Part shown: piece after piece, positions 1 through 8,609 of the stretch
How the letters are laid out: every line of letters begins with the position of its first letter
Numbering within the stretch: the first letter of the stretch is position 1
Source of the DNA: CALCCV01 sp964388665
GTDB lineage: Bacteria; Bdellovibrionota; Bdellovibrionia; Bdellovibrionales; Bdellovibrionaceae
Reading direction: 5' to 3'
Length of the DNA stretch: 37,283 bases
Assembly (NCBI GenBank): GCA_964388665.1
Contig: CAYMBJ010000040.1
Coordinates: forward strand, 1 to 37,283
Translations under genes and position numbers: made by a program
Notes under the pieces: model-generated
Seen by the model: the letters and a program-made list of their open reading frames with translations, nothing else
The model's database searches: none
What the model was told of the DNA's origin: nothing

Positions 1-59
1 ATCTCGCCCCATGTTATTTTTAGGTAATGCGACATCTTTCCTGAAACTGGGGGAATCTC

Positions 60-215
60 ATGTCAGTGCCAAATATTGTTAGCCAGTCGATTGGTATCTG
101 GAGTCTGGTGACACTACCCGTGAGCGATTTAAGTACTTTCCGTGCCAAGATGAGACACTTTGGCCAGCATCTTCAATTGCCATTTACAAAGGTAAACCTC
201 ATTAGCGATGAATAA
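60..215 (+). CDS. Possible 51-residue small ORF, unrecognised
   Basis: A short ORF opens with ATG at 60 after a G-rich stretch (GGGGG at 49-53) that could act as a ribosome binding site, and ends with TAA at 213-215. An in-frame TGA lies just upstream at 42-44, so it is not the tail of a longer gene. The product would have one weakly hydrophobic stretch near the N-terminus and matches no family I recognise. It overlaps the 3' end of the convergent DUF1223 gene by 14 bases. It may be a chance ORF. Confidence 0.2.
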   Translation: MSVPNIVSQSIGIWSLVTLPVSDLSTFRAKMRHFGQHLQLPFTKVNLISDE

Positions 216-1116
216 ATGCGCCCGTGGCTTGCAGCGGACGATACTCTTTATCGCGCTCTAGCCATACTGCAAGTGCCAGTTCTGTTGCCTTCAGTGCAGG
301 AGTTTGCTTACGAGGAGATTGATTAGGTGGAGATTGATTAGATTCCACCAAAGCAAATTGAAATGGGAACTTTAAAATTGCATTTGACGTGAGATCCTGT
401 GTAGACAGTGTTTGAGAGCTCCAGTCCAGTACGACAAAGTTATGCTGAAGAAGTTTCCCCTTGTTTTCACCGCCAAGGATTTTTGATTGAATACCAGCGC
501 CGAGTCTTGCGACATAAACCCTGTAAGACACTGAAGTCTTTTCTAATGCCTTTTTCTTTTTTGATTCTTTTGGGCCAACAATTTCTACGGCAATTTCATT
601 TTCTACAGTGTTTGAGTTGTAGACTTTGATTTCAAAGTTGGAAATTTCCTTGGCGCTTGGCAAGTTGCCTTTGCCCCAACTCTTCCATTCCGATCCGTCT
701 AGCACCACGCCAGGGGTGTACACTGAGGGGCTTTCCCAGGTGGCGGCAATGTCTCTCTGTCGCTGGGTCATGGCATGAGTAGAGAGGCTGTCTTTCCATC
801 CAAGATAGTTCCAATAGTCCACATGAAAGACAACAGGAACAAACTTCTTCCATAGACCAGCATCCAATTTCATTTTTGAAATCCATTGATCGGCCGGAGG
901 GCAACTGGAGCAGGACTCCGAAGTAAACAGCTCCAAGAGTTGAACTTTTTGACTTCCAGAGGCTGCCAAAAGAGTTTGTTTTTGTTTGGGTGCCTCAGGA
1001 GACTCTGTTGCAGCCCAAATCTGAGTTTGAAATAACAAATTTAGTCCAAAAATAAATGGGGTGCTGAAGAGAGTTAAGCTGCAAAAACGATGTAGGGAGC
1101 GTTGATTTCTGCTCAT
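202..1116 (-). CDS. DUF1223 family exported thioredoxin-like protein
   Basis: The 304-residue product has an N-terminal hydrophobic segment (about residues 12-35) ending near a possible signal-peptidase site (IWAAT). The diagnostic DUF1223 block follows at about residue 60: LLELFTSESCSSCPPAD, with a C69-S-S-C72 pair in the position of a thioredoxin active site. The family has a thioredoxin-like fold and is usually secreted; its substrate is not established. Further family-like blocks are HVDYWNYLGWKD and SVYTPGVVLDG. The start gives a coherent signal peptide. It stands alone, transcribed away from the secreted-protein/TIGR02147 pair, with about 240 bases of shared upstream region. A repeated QSPPNQSPRKQ stretch near the C-terminus looks like a linker. 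Family is confident; function is unknown. Confidence 0.85.
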   Translation of the reverse strand: MSRNQRSLHRFCSLTLFSTPFIFGLNLLFQTQIWAATESPEAPKQKQTLLAASGSQKVQLLELFTSESCSSCPPADQWISKMKLDAGLWKKFVPVVFHVDYWNYLGWKDSLSTHAMTQRQRDIAATWESPSVYTPGVVLDGSEWKSWGKGNLPSAKEISNFEIKVYNSNTVENEIAVEIVGPKESKKKKALEKTSVSYRVYVARLGAGIQSKILGGENKGKLLQHNFVVLDWSSQTLSTQDLTSNAILKFPFQFALVESNQSPPNQSPRKQTPALKATELALAVWLERDKEYRPLQATGAFIHR

Positions 1117-1358
1117 GTTGCATTTTCACACTCACTTTAGAATAAAGTCAAAAAATCCGATACAGCACCTGGCTTTACATCGGGCACTACAGGCTTGAAG
1201 TGCTCCCGATAAATAGTCACCAGATTGAGCGGAAATCGCACATTTTGTGTGAATACAATTTACATGCTCAATTGAAACTTGCATGGTAGTTGAGTATAGT
1301 TGCCTCACTTGATTTTCAAGGTATTATTAACCACCTTACTAAACAAAGGAACTCAGTT

Positions 1359-1769
1359 ATGAAAAACACACTTTTGACTCTTGCTGTTGCCATCGGACTC
1401 CTCTCACAGCCGGCTTTTGCGGACTCTCAGCCTCTTGATCTTGGACCAGGCGAAAGCTTGGCGCAGCTTCTTCAAATTTCGAATGATAAGGGATTTCCGG
1501 TATCTAGCGTGGAAATGACCTACGTGCGTGGCTGCAATCAGAAATTCTCCAGAGTGGCATTGGAGCATAAGATTGAAAATGGAGTTCATCAGGTACAGGT
1601 CGGTGTCATCTTAGTAAAAATCAGGGACTTCTGTTATCATAGCGATCCGGTGAGTACTGTTGAGTCAGTTGCGACTGAGGTCTTTGCAATGGAACCAATT
1701 GAGGTTGTGCCTTTGAGCTCTGATACGTTGCTGGATATGGGCGGGGTATCGGTTGACAATTTTAACTGA
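1359..1769 (+). CDS. Small secreted protein of unknown function (TIGR02147 partner)
   Basis: I place the start at ATG 1359, not at the in-frame start at 1290, because AAAGGA sits 8 bases upstream and the product then begins with a clean signal peptide (MKNTLLTLAVAIGLLSQPAFA, cleavage after about residue 21). The mature protein is about 115 residues with two cysteines (GCNQKF and DFCYHSD) that could form a periplasmic disulfide. I recognise no family. Its stop overlaps the start of the TIGR02147 gene by 17 bases, so the two are probably co-translated. Small secreted protein plus TIGR02147 regulator is a pairing typical of Bdellovibrio-like genomes; the functional link is inferred. Confidence 0.7.
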   Translation: MKNTLLTLAVAIGLLSQPAFADSQPLDLGPGESLAQLLQISNDKGFPVSSVEMTYVRGCNQKFSRVALEHKIENGVHQVQVGVILVKIRDFCYHSDPVSTVESVATEVFAMEPIEVVPLSSDTLLDMGGVSVDNFN

Positions 1770-2607
1770 TCCAAGGAGGTACAGTAACTATCGCGAGTTC
1801 TTACGGGCTCTTTTTCAATTGAATAAGAGCCATTCAAAAGACTCCTCAATGAAGTCGTTTTCTGCAAAGCTGGGCTTTTCGGAGTCTTCTTTGCGAATGA
1901 TCCTCAGTGGTAAACGAGACCTGACTGTTCACAATATTCACGTCCTGGCGTCTAAGTTAAGGATGTCACAGGTGCAGACGGAGATATTTGAAGCAATGAT
2001 TTTGCGTGACCAGTCTGAAACACGTGCTGAGCGCAGCTATCACGTTCAGAAGCTAAAAATTTTGAATTCACTGCACTCAATGGAAGATGTTCGAGTGAGC
2101 TCAAAGCAACTATTGTCTGAATGGTACTTTCCTGAGCTGTTGTTGTATTTGAACGAGCGACAGCTGGCCGAGCTTGGTTTGGAAGAAGTGAAGCAGATTG
2201 CAAGTCAGCTCGGTTTGACTTTAGAGAAAGCGGAAGCCGCAATTGCAAAAGTACTGCAAATGGACCTATCCGTTACCGCTGTCGGTAGTTCAGAAATGCA
2301 TTTGGCATTTTTGAACACAGGCTCCATCTCTGCGCAAAAAGACTATGTGAAAAAGTGTTTACAAAAGTGTCTTCATCATGTTGAAGCGGATTATAAAAGT
2401 GGTCGCTCACTTTACTCAATCAAAAGTTTGCCCTTTACTGAGGATGGTCTGAAGGAGTTTGGTCAAGAATACAAAGCTCTCGTCGAAAAATACATGAAAA
2501 ACTCGAAATCTGGAAGTGCAAAATCAAAGGACCACGAGGAGGGGCCCTCGTCCTCTAATCGCAGTGTCTTTAAGGTGGTGTTGTGCGCCCTAAAAACCCT
2601 CGAATAG
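1753..2607 (+). CDS. TIGR02147 family protein (putative transcriptional regulator)
   Basis: The 284-residue product has the N-terminal signature YSNYREFLRALF (residues 10-21), then a helix-turn-helix-like region (FSAKLGFSESSLRMILSGKRDLT, about residues 35-57), and the long C-terminal domain of the TIGR02147/DUF4423 family, which is amplified in Fibrobacter and Bdellovibrio. Its role is probably DNA binding, but no member's target is known to me. The start is TTG at 1753, inside the upstream gene. I keep it because the YREFLR block lies upstream of the next usable ATG (1851) and would otherwise be lost. The ribosome binding site is weak (GGGCGGGG), consistent with translational coupling to the upstream gene. 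The C-terminal tail is Lys/Ser-rich and probably disordered. The stop is TAG, with TAA five codons on. Confidence 0.8.
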   Translation: MTILTDPRRYSNYREFLRALFQLNKSHSKDSSMKSFSAKLGFSESSLRMILSGKRDLTVHNIHVLASKLRMSQVQTEIFEAMILRDQSETRAERSYHVQKLKILNSLHSMEDVRVSSKQLLSEWYFPELLLYLNERQLAELGLEEVKQIASQLGLTLEKAEAAIAKVLQMDLSVTAVGSSEMHLAFLNTGSISAQKDYVKKCLQKCLHHVEADYKSGRSLYSIKSLPFTEDGLKEFGQEYKALVEKYMKNSKSGSAKSKDHEEGPSSSNRSVFKVVLCALKTLE

Positions 2608-2619
2608 AATGAGACGATT

Positions 2620-3999
2620 CTATAAACTTCCAGGTGAGAGCGCGTTTGAGACAGCTTTTTTGCAAGAAATCGGTCGCGCGTGAGTTCTGATTTTTAGGGT
2701 GTGATTTAAGAAGTCCGCTTTTGAAAAGTCGTAGCTGATCTCTTGTCCAGTGTTCATCCTAATGGCTCCAGAATCCCAAAGTTGCTTGGCCACTTTGGGT
2801 CCAAAAAGCTGTTCGAGTTTAGAATTGACGCCTTCCTTAAATTCGTCACTGTGGATTCCAAAGATACCAAAAGATTTTTGAGAAACTTGCTCCGTGGTAA
2901 CGATACCTCGATCTTCGCCGTTGATATTGCTCAGGTGAGTGTAGAGTTTTTCTGTCCATGCTTGATCCGTTCGGTGTGATACAATTGGTTGAAAGTATTT
3001 GACGTCGATAAAATCAAGAAATGTGATTGTTCCTTTGAGCTTATGAAATTCGTCAAAATTGAGCCTTGCATTTTGACCGTGTGCAGAGGTGTAAAACAAG
3101 CCCGCGACAAGATTTATTTCTACAATGGCTGCGCCGAGTATTCGACTCACATCTTTTAAAAAAGCTGAGGAGTCAGTGTAGCCACTTTTTAGAGCCAAAT
3201 CGGCTCTTTGCTTAAGATTGGTAAGACTGAAAAGCGAGTAAGTGTATTCGCTTCCTTTGCTGACTTCCTCCATCAGCCGAATGGAGTATGACGAATCAAT
3301 AAGAAGTTTTCCGGATCGGCTAAACGCAGGGAGAAATCCCATAACAGCTGATTCTGGAGCAATCTTTGCTGTGGACATCGATCTGCCTAATCTCTCCAGG
3401 TAGTCACTTAATAGTCTGGCCAAGCTAGCAAATAGAGCGGGGAACCCTCGATCTCCAAGGGAGTTTTTTATTGCGATCCTGTTCGTAGAGGGTTTGACAG
3501 AAAAGCTGAGGTTAGTTTCAGGATCTATGACGATCAGTGATCGAGAGCTCGTCGAGTAGCCTTTGAGATCATTCTTTTCTTCAAAGCTAATTGATTGGCT
3601 CATTAAGAAATCCTTGAGCTGCTGTCTATATTTCGTGTCGTAGGGGGAAGAAAAAAACCGCAAATATTTTTTTCCATTGCGCTCTACTACGATAATCTTG
3701 CGTATATATTCGGGCAGGTCTGCCCTCATATCAAGTAGGAGCCCACCATTTTTTTGGCGTTGGTCTAACCAATCTACAAAGGAGTCATATACGCCAAGTC
3801 CTGCAAGTTCGTTCATTGGAATTAGCAAGTAAGGAATGTCAATGAGTTCAAAAGCGAAGCCACCGAAGCCTGGCACGTTGGATGTCGCCTCAGTGTGCGC
3901 AAATTGTTTCATGGTTTCAGATTGTGCTCGACAAATCTGGCCAATCATCAGCGAGCTCACAACACATAGAATCTGAATGCTAAAATCGACTACTTTCAT
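2620..3999 (-). CDS. Exported protein of unknown function, 459 aa
   Basis: The first 25 residues form a signal peptide (hydrophobic run ILCVVSSLMIGQICRAQ, with A-Q-A-type cleavage near residue 25). The rest shows no motif I can tie to a family. It mixes hydrophobic strands and amphipathic helices, has an aromatic-rich segment at about residues 50-70 (FELIDIPYLLIPMNELAG) and only one Cys in the mature part, close to the C-terminus (SCKKA). Its 3' end faces that of the TIGR02147 gene with only 12 bases between the two stops, so they converge with no room for a dedicated terminator. About 130 bases separate it from the upstream DUF1552 gene, so the cluster promoter could also serve it. I assign no function. 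Confidence 0.6.
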   Translation of the reverse strand: MKVVDFSIQILCVVSSLMIGQICRAQSETMKQFAHTEATSNVPGFGGFAFELIDIPYLLIPMNELAGLGVYDSFVDWLDQRQKNGGLLLDMRADLPEYIRKIIVVERNGKKYLRFFSSPYDTKYRQQLKDFLMSQSISFEEKNDLKGYSTSSRSLIVIDPETNLSFSVKPSTNRIAIKNSLGDRGFPALFASLARLLSDYLERLGRSMSTAKIAPESAVMGFLPAFSRSGKLLIDSSYSIRLMEEVSKGSEYTYSLFSLTNLKQRADLALKSGYTDSSAFLKDVSRILGAAIVEINLVAGLFYTSAHGQNARLNFDEFHKLKGTITFLDFIDVKYFQPIVSHRTDQAWTEKLYTHLSNINGEDRGIVTTEQVSQKSFGIFGIHSDEFKEGVNSKLEQLFGPKVAKQLWDSGAIRMNTGQEISYDFSKADFLNHTLKIRTHARPISCKKAVSNALSPGSL

Positions 4000-4129
4000 A
4001 TCGATCTACTCTACAGCAAATCGCGGGCCAAAAAAACAAATCGCGGGTCAAAAATTCATGAAGTTTATTAAATTGTCAACTATGTAAGTCGTTTGCGAAC
4101 ATTTGCAATCCATTCCTTCAATCAATTCA

Positions 4130-5635
4130 CTATCCTCGAATCCTAGGAAGAACTTGATCATGCTGAGCGATGACATCAGCATAGAGCTCGTTACGTTGAG
4201 ATTTGCTTGAGGTGATCGCTCCATATCCCGAGCGGCCAGGTCGTTGGTACTCTTCAGGAGTGAGGCCCATTGACTGCATTATGGAAACAAGAAGCTGGTT
4301 AAAGGGTCGTCCCGGGTAAGAGCCTTTGTGGTAAGCCGTGTCTCGGCGAAAGGGATGATAGGGCTTTTTGTAGTTCATGTAATCAATCATTCGCCCTGGT
4401 TTGATATAGCCGTTGGCTGTTCCCATTAGCAGGACGGGCATATCATCTTGACGGTGCTGACCCATTGCCATTTCGTTGCCTACATACAGCAAGGAATTTG
4501 TTAGCAGCGATTTGCCATTGGCGTCGATTGCCGCGTCCATCTTTTTGACCAAATCAAGAATGACTTTGTTAAAGTGCCAGCGATTGTAAGCTAATATAGC
4601 TTGTAGCTGTTTTGCTGTGTTTTCACTCGCAGTCGCCAGGTTTTGGTCGTCATGTATGTGTCCTTCTTCGTGCCAGACTCCTCGGCCATCCAGAGGAGCT
4701 TGCGTAGGATTGTCAATATATCCAGGAAGAGAAGCCTCACTCGGTTTCGGAATTTGTTTTAACCCCAAAGTTGCAACCTGTGTGGCTCCGCATTGCAAAG
4801 CGAGAATGATCAGGTCATTAAAGGCCGCCATTTTCGAGTAAAGACTGTCGCTGTTGTATTCGGCTAGCGGCGCCTTTGGGCAAGTCAAGCATCGTTGATT
4901 TGAAAGGCGATTTTCGGCTTCGTTCAAATGGTCCATATAAGAAGCGAGCCGTCTGCGATCTTCTGATCCAAGTCGAGGGTTGCTCTTCAAATCTTTGTAT
5001 CTCTCCAAAACAAAATCGACAATTTTTTTGTTGGAAACTCTCTCTTGAGAGGTGCTGTTGAAGAAGATTCTGTTATAGAAGCCAACTGGATCTGGGAAGC
5101 TCGGCGATCTAATTATCTTTCCGCCGGATTCGACTGTCGAAACCGAACTGAATAGCATAGCAGCAGGCATAGACGGTATTTGATTGCGGTAAAATCGCTT
5201 AGAGCGCCCAATTACATTGTCGATCGTCTCCCAGGGTTCGGCATAACTCATATCCCCTAACGCACATTCGCCTCCGTTGTGTCCTTTGCCAACGACACAA
5301 TCGAGACCCCGCAAGTAAGTCATCTGAGATAGATATTGATCCCAGTTATTCTGAAAGATCATATTCATCTGCTGGCCCTTGTAGGCTTGAAGATCAGTAA
5401 CGCGAACATTGGGTTCGACCTCTGCGCCCAGATTCGTCAATAGGCTTTTTGGAGCCCAGAACTCGGGACGTTGTCCATTCTTCATGATGACACTTACAAA
5501 GCGAGGTAAAACCAGAGACTCCGCAGCCTAGCTCCTTGAGGCCAAAGATGGCAAGAAGGGCAGGGCAAACGCGAATTGACTTGATATTTTTAAGAACTGA
5601 CGACGCTGAGAGTTTCCTAATGTTTTGTTGCTCAT
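4130..5635 (-). pseudogene. DUF1552 exported protein, interrupted by in-frame TAG after the signal peptide
   Basis: The frame opens with ATG at 5635, overlapping the stop of the DUF1592 gene as ATGA. It encodes a Tat-type signal peptide (QRRQFLK, then a hydrophobic FAFALPFLPSLAS). TAG at 5530-5528 is codon 36. After it the same frame continues without a stop through AAESLVLPRFVSVIMKNGQ and on to TAG at 4130. The PRFVSVIMKNG block is family-like N-terminal sequence, so the true gene spans the stop. Translation from the internal ATG (5485) gives 451 residues with no export signal. DUF1552 proteins are exported and usually encoded beside DUF1587/1592/1588/1585 proteins, as here; their function is unsettled. 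The cause may be a nonsense mutation, a sequence error or suppression. I favour mutation, because another gene of the cluster is also broken. Confidence 0.8.
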
Positions 5636-7950
5636 TGTGGCCCCACCTTTCTTAGTCTCAAATACTGATGCGAGAAAAAACCTTGAAACATCTTTTCAAA
5701 ACTCCCCTTTTCGCCAGCTAGGTTGTTGTACATATCGGATATCATACAGGCGTCTTCAGTTGATTCTCGTGTTTTGTTCATAAAACGGAAGAGCTGTCGA
5801 CTAACGCAGAGGTTGGCCTTTGTCGATCTTGCTAATTGCTCACTCAATTCAGTGCCGCCATTGACCGCCGTATTGTCTCCGTATGAGGAAAGATTTAGGG
5901 AGCTAACCTGAGCATTGATGGGAAGGGTCGAGATGATCTCAGGCCGATTGTTTTTGAGGTCATAAAAGTTCTCGCGCGTGCGGAATCTTCCAAGCGCATC
6001 GTAGTCCTCAAGGGCAAAGCCAAGTGGATTGATTCGATTGTGGCAGCCCATGCAAAGAGCTGGGCTGGTTTTGGTCGCATATCGCTCACGAGTTGTCACA
6101 TCAGGATGATCTTCGGGTAAATCGAGAGCACGATCGGGCAACTTGTCTGCATCTGGATTGGAGAGATCATCGCAAAGAATCTGACGTCTCAGAAACACTC
6201 CTCGTTGCACAGGATTGTTTTCGACTCGAGATTGATACAACATTCCGGCACGCGTGAGAAGGCCAACTCGGTTTGTGTGTTGGTATGTTTTTCCTGCTGC
6301 GGCCAGAATCGCGTTGTAGTCAGATTCACAGCGACCAGCGTAGCCGTCGGCAGTGACTTTGTCCGCGTGTCCAAGGAAAACCTTTTGTAGCTGACCATCA
6401 AAACCTAGAATTCTCTTTTGCGAATCGATCTTCTCAGTTTCTATGATTTGCGCCTTTGGATTTTGTGCCATAACGTCAGGAGCATAGCCAGTAATGACCT
6501 TGCCAGCGCTATCGAGGTATTTTACTTTTAAATACCGGTCTCCAGTGATGGGCGTAGTGATGCTTGCTTTGTCCATAGCATATCGATAGGAACAAACATT
6601 ATTTAGTGTTTTATGATAACCATAAAGGCCGTAGAGCTCGCTGTTGCTCACATAGAATTCACGATCTAAGAGTAGGGATGCAAAATTTCCACCTCTCCAG
6701 AAATGACGATGTACAAGATTATGCACTTCTTCTTCAATTTGTTCTGGTTTGAAGCTCCAAGTAACAAATGTCTCATCATTATTTAGGAATTTACTAAAGA
6801 TAGAGCTCTCTTGAAATGGGTCCAAACCTTGGTCCAAATGCAACCATTCCTCTTCGAATTGACGAAAGGTTTTCTGAACGGGATTCAATCCATAGACATT
6901 GTCATTACGCGCTTCAAGTGCCGCCCTATCAACACCATCAAAGAGCAGCTTGACTTCGGCAGCAAGGGTTGCAGGATTGGTGAATCTTCCCTGGGCAGCC
7001 GCCGTATACATAGCTGCAGTGGGAGGGGCATTGCGAGCGGCAAGAGAAATTCGGGAGGCGATTTCATAGTCGGTCAACTCCAAGACATCTGAGGTTCCTG
7101 GGCGCAGAGCCCCTTCTGTTTCAACTTCATACATCAGCTGAGGTGCAAGTGCAAAAACGCCCATCAGCATCTTTAGTCCTTCGCGCTTTGTGGATCCAGA
7201 TTTAAAAAGCTGCAGATGGAGCTCCACTTCTTCATTCTTAAGCGGCCTTCGCAGTGCCTTGAGTCCGGTGCTTTGAATAAAGGACTTGATGCATTCGTCC
7301 GTCGCTGCATCTATATTATTCATGCAAGCGAGTGGGAAAGTGGCCTGCTTCGAATAGAGATCGGCGCCCAGTGCCGCCGTAAAAAAATGACCCTCGACGT
7401 GTCCACTTGTTAGTGTCTGATCTTCGCGTGAAGACGCATTGTAGGTTCTTTCATCATCTGGAACCATGCTAAAAGCGATGCCTGATGCTAAACTCGTATT
7501 AACTATCTCAACGCTGTAACTGCGAGTAAGGCGAATCACACCTAAGTCGTTCCAAACATTTGAGAGTTGGCGCTTGGTGAGCCGATTGAGAAACCTTGGC
7601 GCTGGCGAGGCTTGTGCTTGGCATCTAACCTCGTCATCGTTTAGAGGGGGTAGGCTCACGGGAACGTAGCTTGGACTTTCGCTCTCAGTGCCACTCTCAA
7701 CTCCGCCACTCCCGACACCACCACCAATGGCACCGCCACTAATGTCTCCGATTGCACCTCCGCTCCCATTTTGACTGCCAGTTTCAGGTCCACTTTCAGA
7801 AGGCAATTGGGCATCAGCCGCTGACGGGTCCGCGTTGTTAGTGCCAAGGCTAGAAGGAGATGCAGAAGAGGATATTGGGGCTTGAAACCCTCCATCGCAA
7901 GCCGATAAAAGAGCAAGGCTTGCGGTCAGTATGCCAATTCTTAATTTCAT
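5632..7950 (-). CDS. DUF1592/DUF1588 family c-heme lipoprotein
   Basis: The 772-residue product begins with a lipoprotein signal (MKLRIGILTASLALLSAC, lipid-modified Cys18). A low-complexity Ser/Gly/Glu-rich linker follows to about residue 95, then the multidomain array of planctomycete-type PSD1-like proteins: a DUF1587-like block (RFLNRLTKRQLSNVWNDLG), a DUF1592 region (YEIASRISLAARNAPP) and a DUF1588 block carrying the c-type heme motif C633-M-G-C636-H637 with NRINPLGF after it. A DUF1585-like C-terminus (ANLCVSRQLFRFM) ends the protein. Such proteins are thought to be exported heme proteins paired with DUF1552 proteins; the substrate is unknown. It sits 19 bases downstream of the beta-helix remnant and overlaps the DUF1552 start by 4 bases, so the three form one operon. 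This reading frame itself appears intact. Confidence 0.85.
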   Translation of the reverse strand: MKLRIGILTASLALLSACDGGFQAPISSSASPSSLGTNNADPSAADAQLPSESGPETGSQNGSGGAIGDISGGAIGGGVGSGGVESGTESESPSYVPVSLPPLNDDEVRCQAQASPAPRFLNRLTKRQLSNVWNDLGVIRLTRSYSVEIVNTSLASGIAFSMVPDDERTYNASSREDQTLTSGHVEGHFFTAALGADLYSKQATFPLACMNNIDAATDECIKSFIQSTGLKALRRPLKNEEVELHLQLFKSGSTKREGLKMLMGVFALAPQLMYEVETEGALRPGTSDVLELTDYEIASRISLAARNAPPTAAMYTAAAQGRFTNPATLAAEVKLLFDGVDRAALEARNDNVYGLNPVQKTFRQFEEEWLHLDQGLDPFQESSIFSKFLNNDETFVTWSFKPEQIEEEVHNLVHRHFWRGGNFASLLLDREFYVSNSELYGLYGYHKTLNNVCSYRYAMDKASITTPITGDRYLKVKYLDSAGKVITGYAPDVMAQNPKAQIIETEKIDSQKRILGFDGQLQKVFLGHADKVTADGYAGRCESDYNAILAAAGKTYQHTNRVGLLTRAGMLYQSRVENNPVQRGVFLRRQILCDDLSNPDADKLPDRALDLPEDHPDVTTRERYATKTSPALCMGCHNRINPLGFALEDYDALGRFRTRENFYDLKNNRPEIISTLPINAQVSSLNLSSYGDNTAVNGGTELSEQLARSTKANLCVSRQLFRFMNKTRESTEDACMISDMYNNLAGEKGSFEKMFQGFFSHQYLRLRKVGPQ

Positions 7951-7969
7951 CTTTTACTCCCATCCCTCA

Positions 7970-8477
7970 TCATTTTTGGTGCTTTGAAAAGAGCCACTGA
8001 ATCTTGTCCGTGCAGCTAGAAGACTCGAGATACTCAATGGCCCCCAGATCGGGCAGTGAAGTCTCGCGCCGCCCACCACAGAAATCATTTTTTATTTCAG
8101 TCTTTGCAATGGGCACAGAGATGGCCTTGTTTACAAACTCCGATCCATTTTTGAGACTAAAATCAAGGCCCAAAGGATCAAAAAACAGCAGTTTGAAATT
8201 TGCATTATCGAGGTTAACAAGATTAGAGCTTGCGCTGTGGGTTCCGCCATTGCGATCACGAATCGATCCCGACATGAGAGAGTTTTCAATAATGGCGCTT
8301 GTCGCTGCGTAGCGCACATCAATACCTGCCGCGCCGACAATTGTATTGTGGGTCAGCATTGTGTCGGCGGCCTCCACAGGCAGTGGCTCCAAGCGCAGAA
8401 ATTGCTAAAAGCAGCAGTTCACAGCCTGTCTTTTTCCATGTAGCAAATTTTTTTGAAAATAAATTCGCAGGATTCAT
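7970..8477 (-). pseudogene. Beta-helix (choice-of-anchor Q type) lipoprotein remnant, truncated and frameshifted
   Basis: ATG at 8477 follows an excellent ribosome binding site (AGGGGG) and encodes a signal peptide with a lipobox-like GATAC (Cys34, codon 8378-8376). Immediately after that Cys the coherent coding moves to another frame. That frame (open from 8392 to TGA at 7970) reads ADTMLTHNTIVGAAGID, then SNLVNLDNANF, DPLGLDFSLKNGSEFVNKA and LPDLGAIEY. These are the C-terminal signatures of right-handed beta-helix proteins with a choice-of-anchor Q ending. The first frame instead stops at 8319. Only about 130 residues of a protein that normally has several hundred remain, so an internal deletion that also changed frame is the simplest reading. 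It is the first gene of the DUF1592/DUF1552 operon. Confidence 0.75.
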
Positions 8478-8609
8478 CTGTCCCCCTTGCTTCATTTTTC
8501 GCGGATATTGGAACATTTGAAATCCCAATTTTCTGCGCGATCAGCATCGTATCAAAATGAATCTATGGGAACAGTGGCTCGATATGAGAATTGATGTATG
8601 GGAAGGGCG

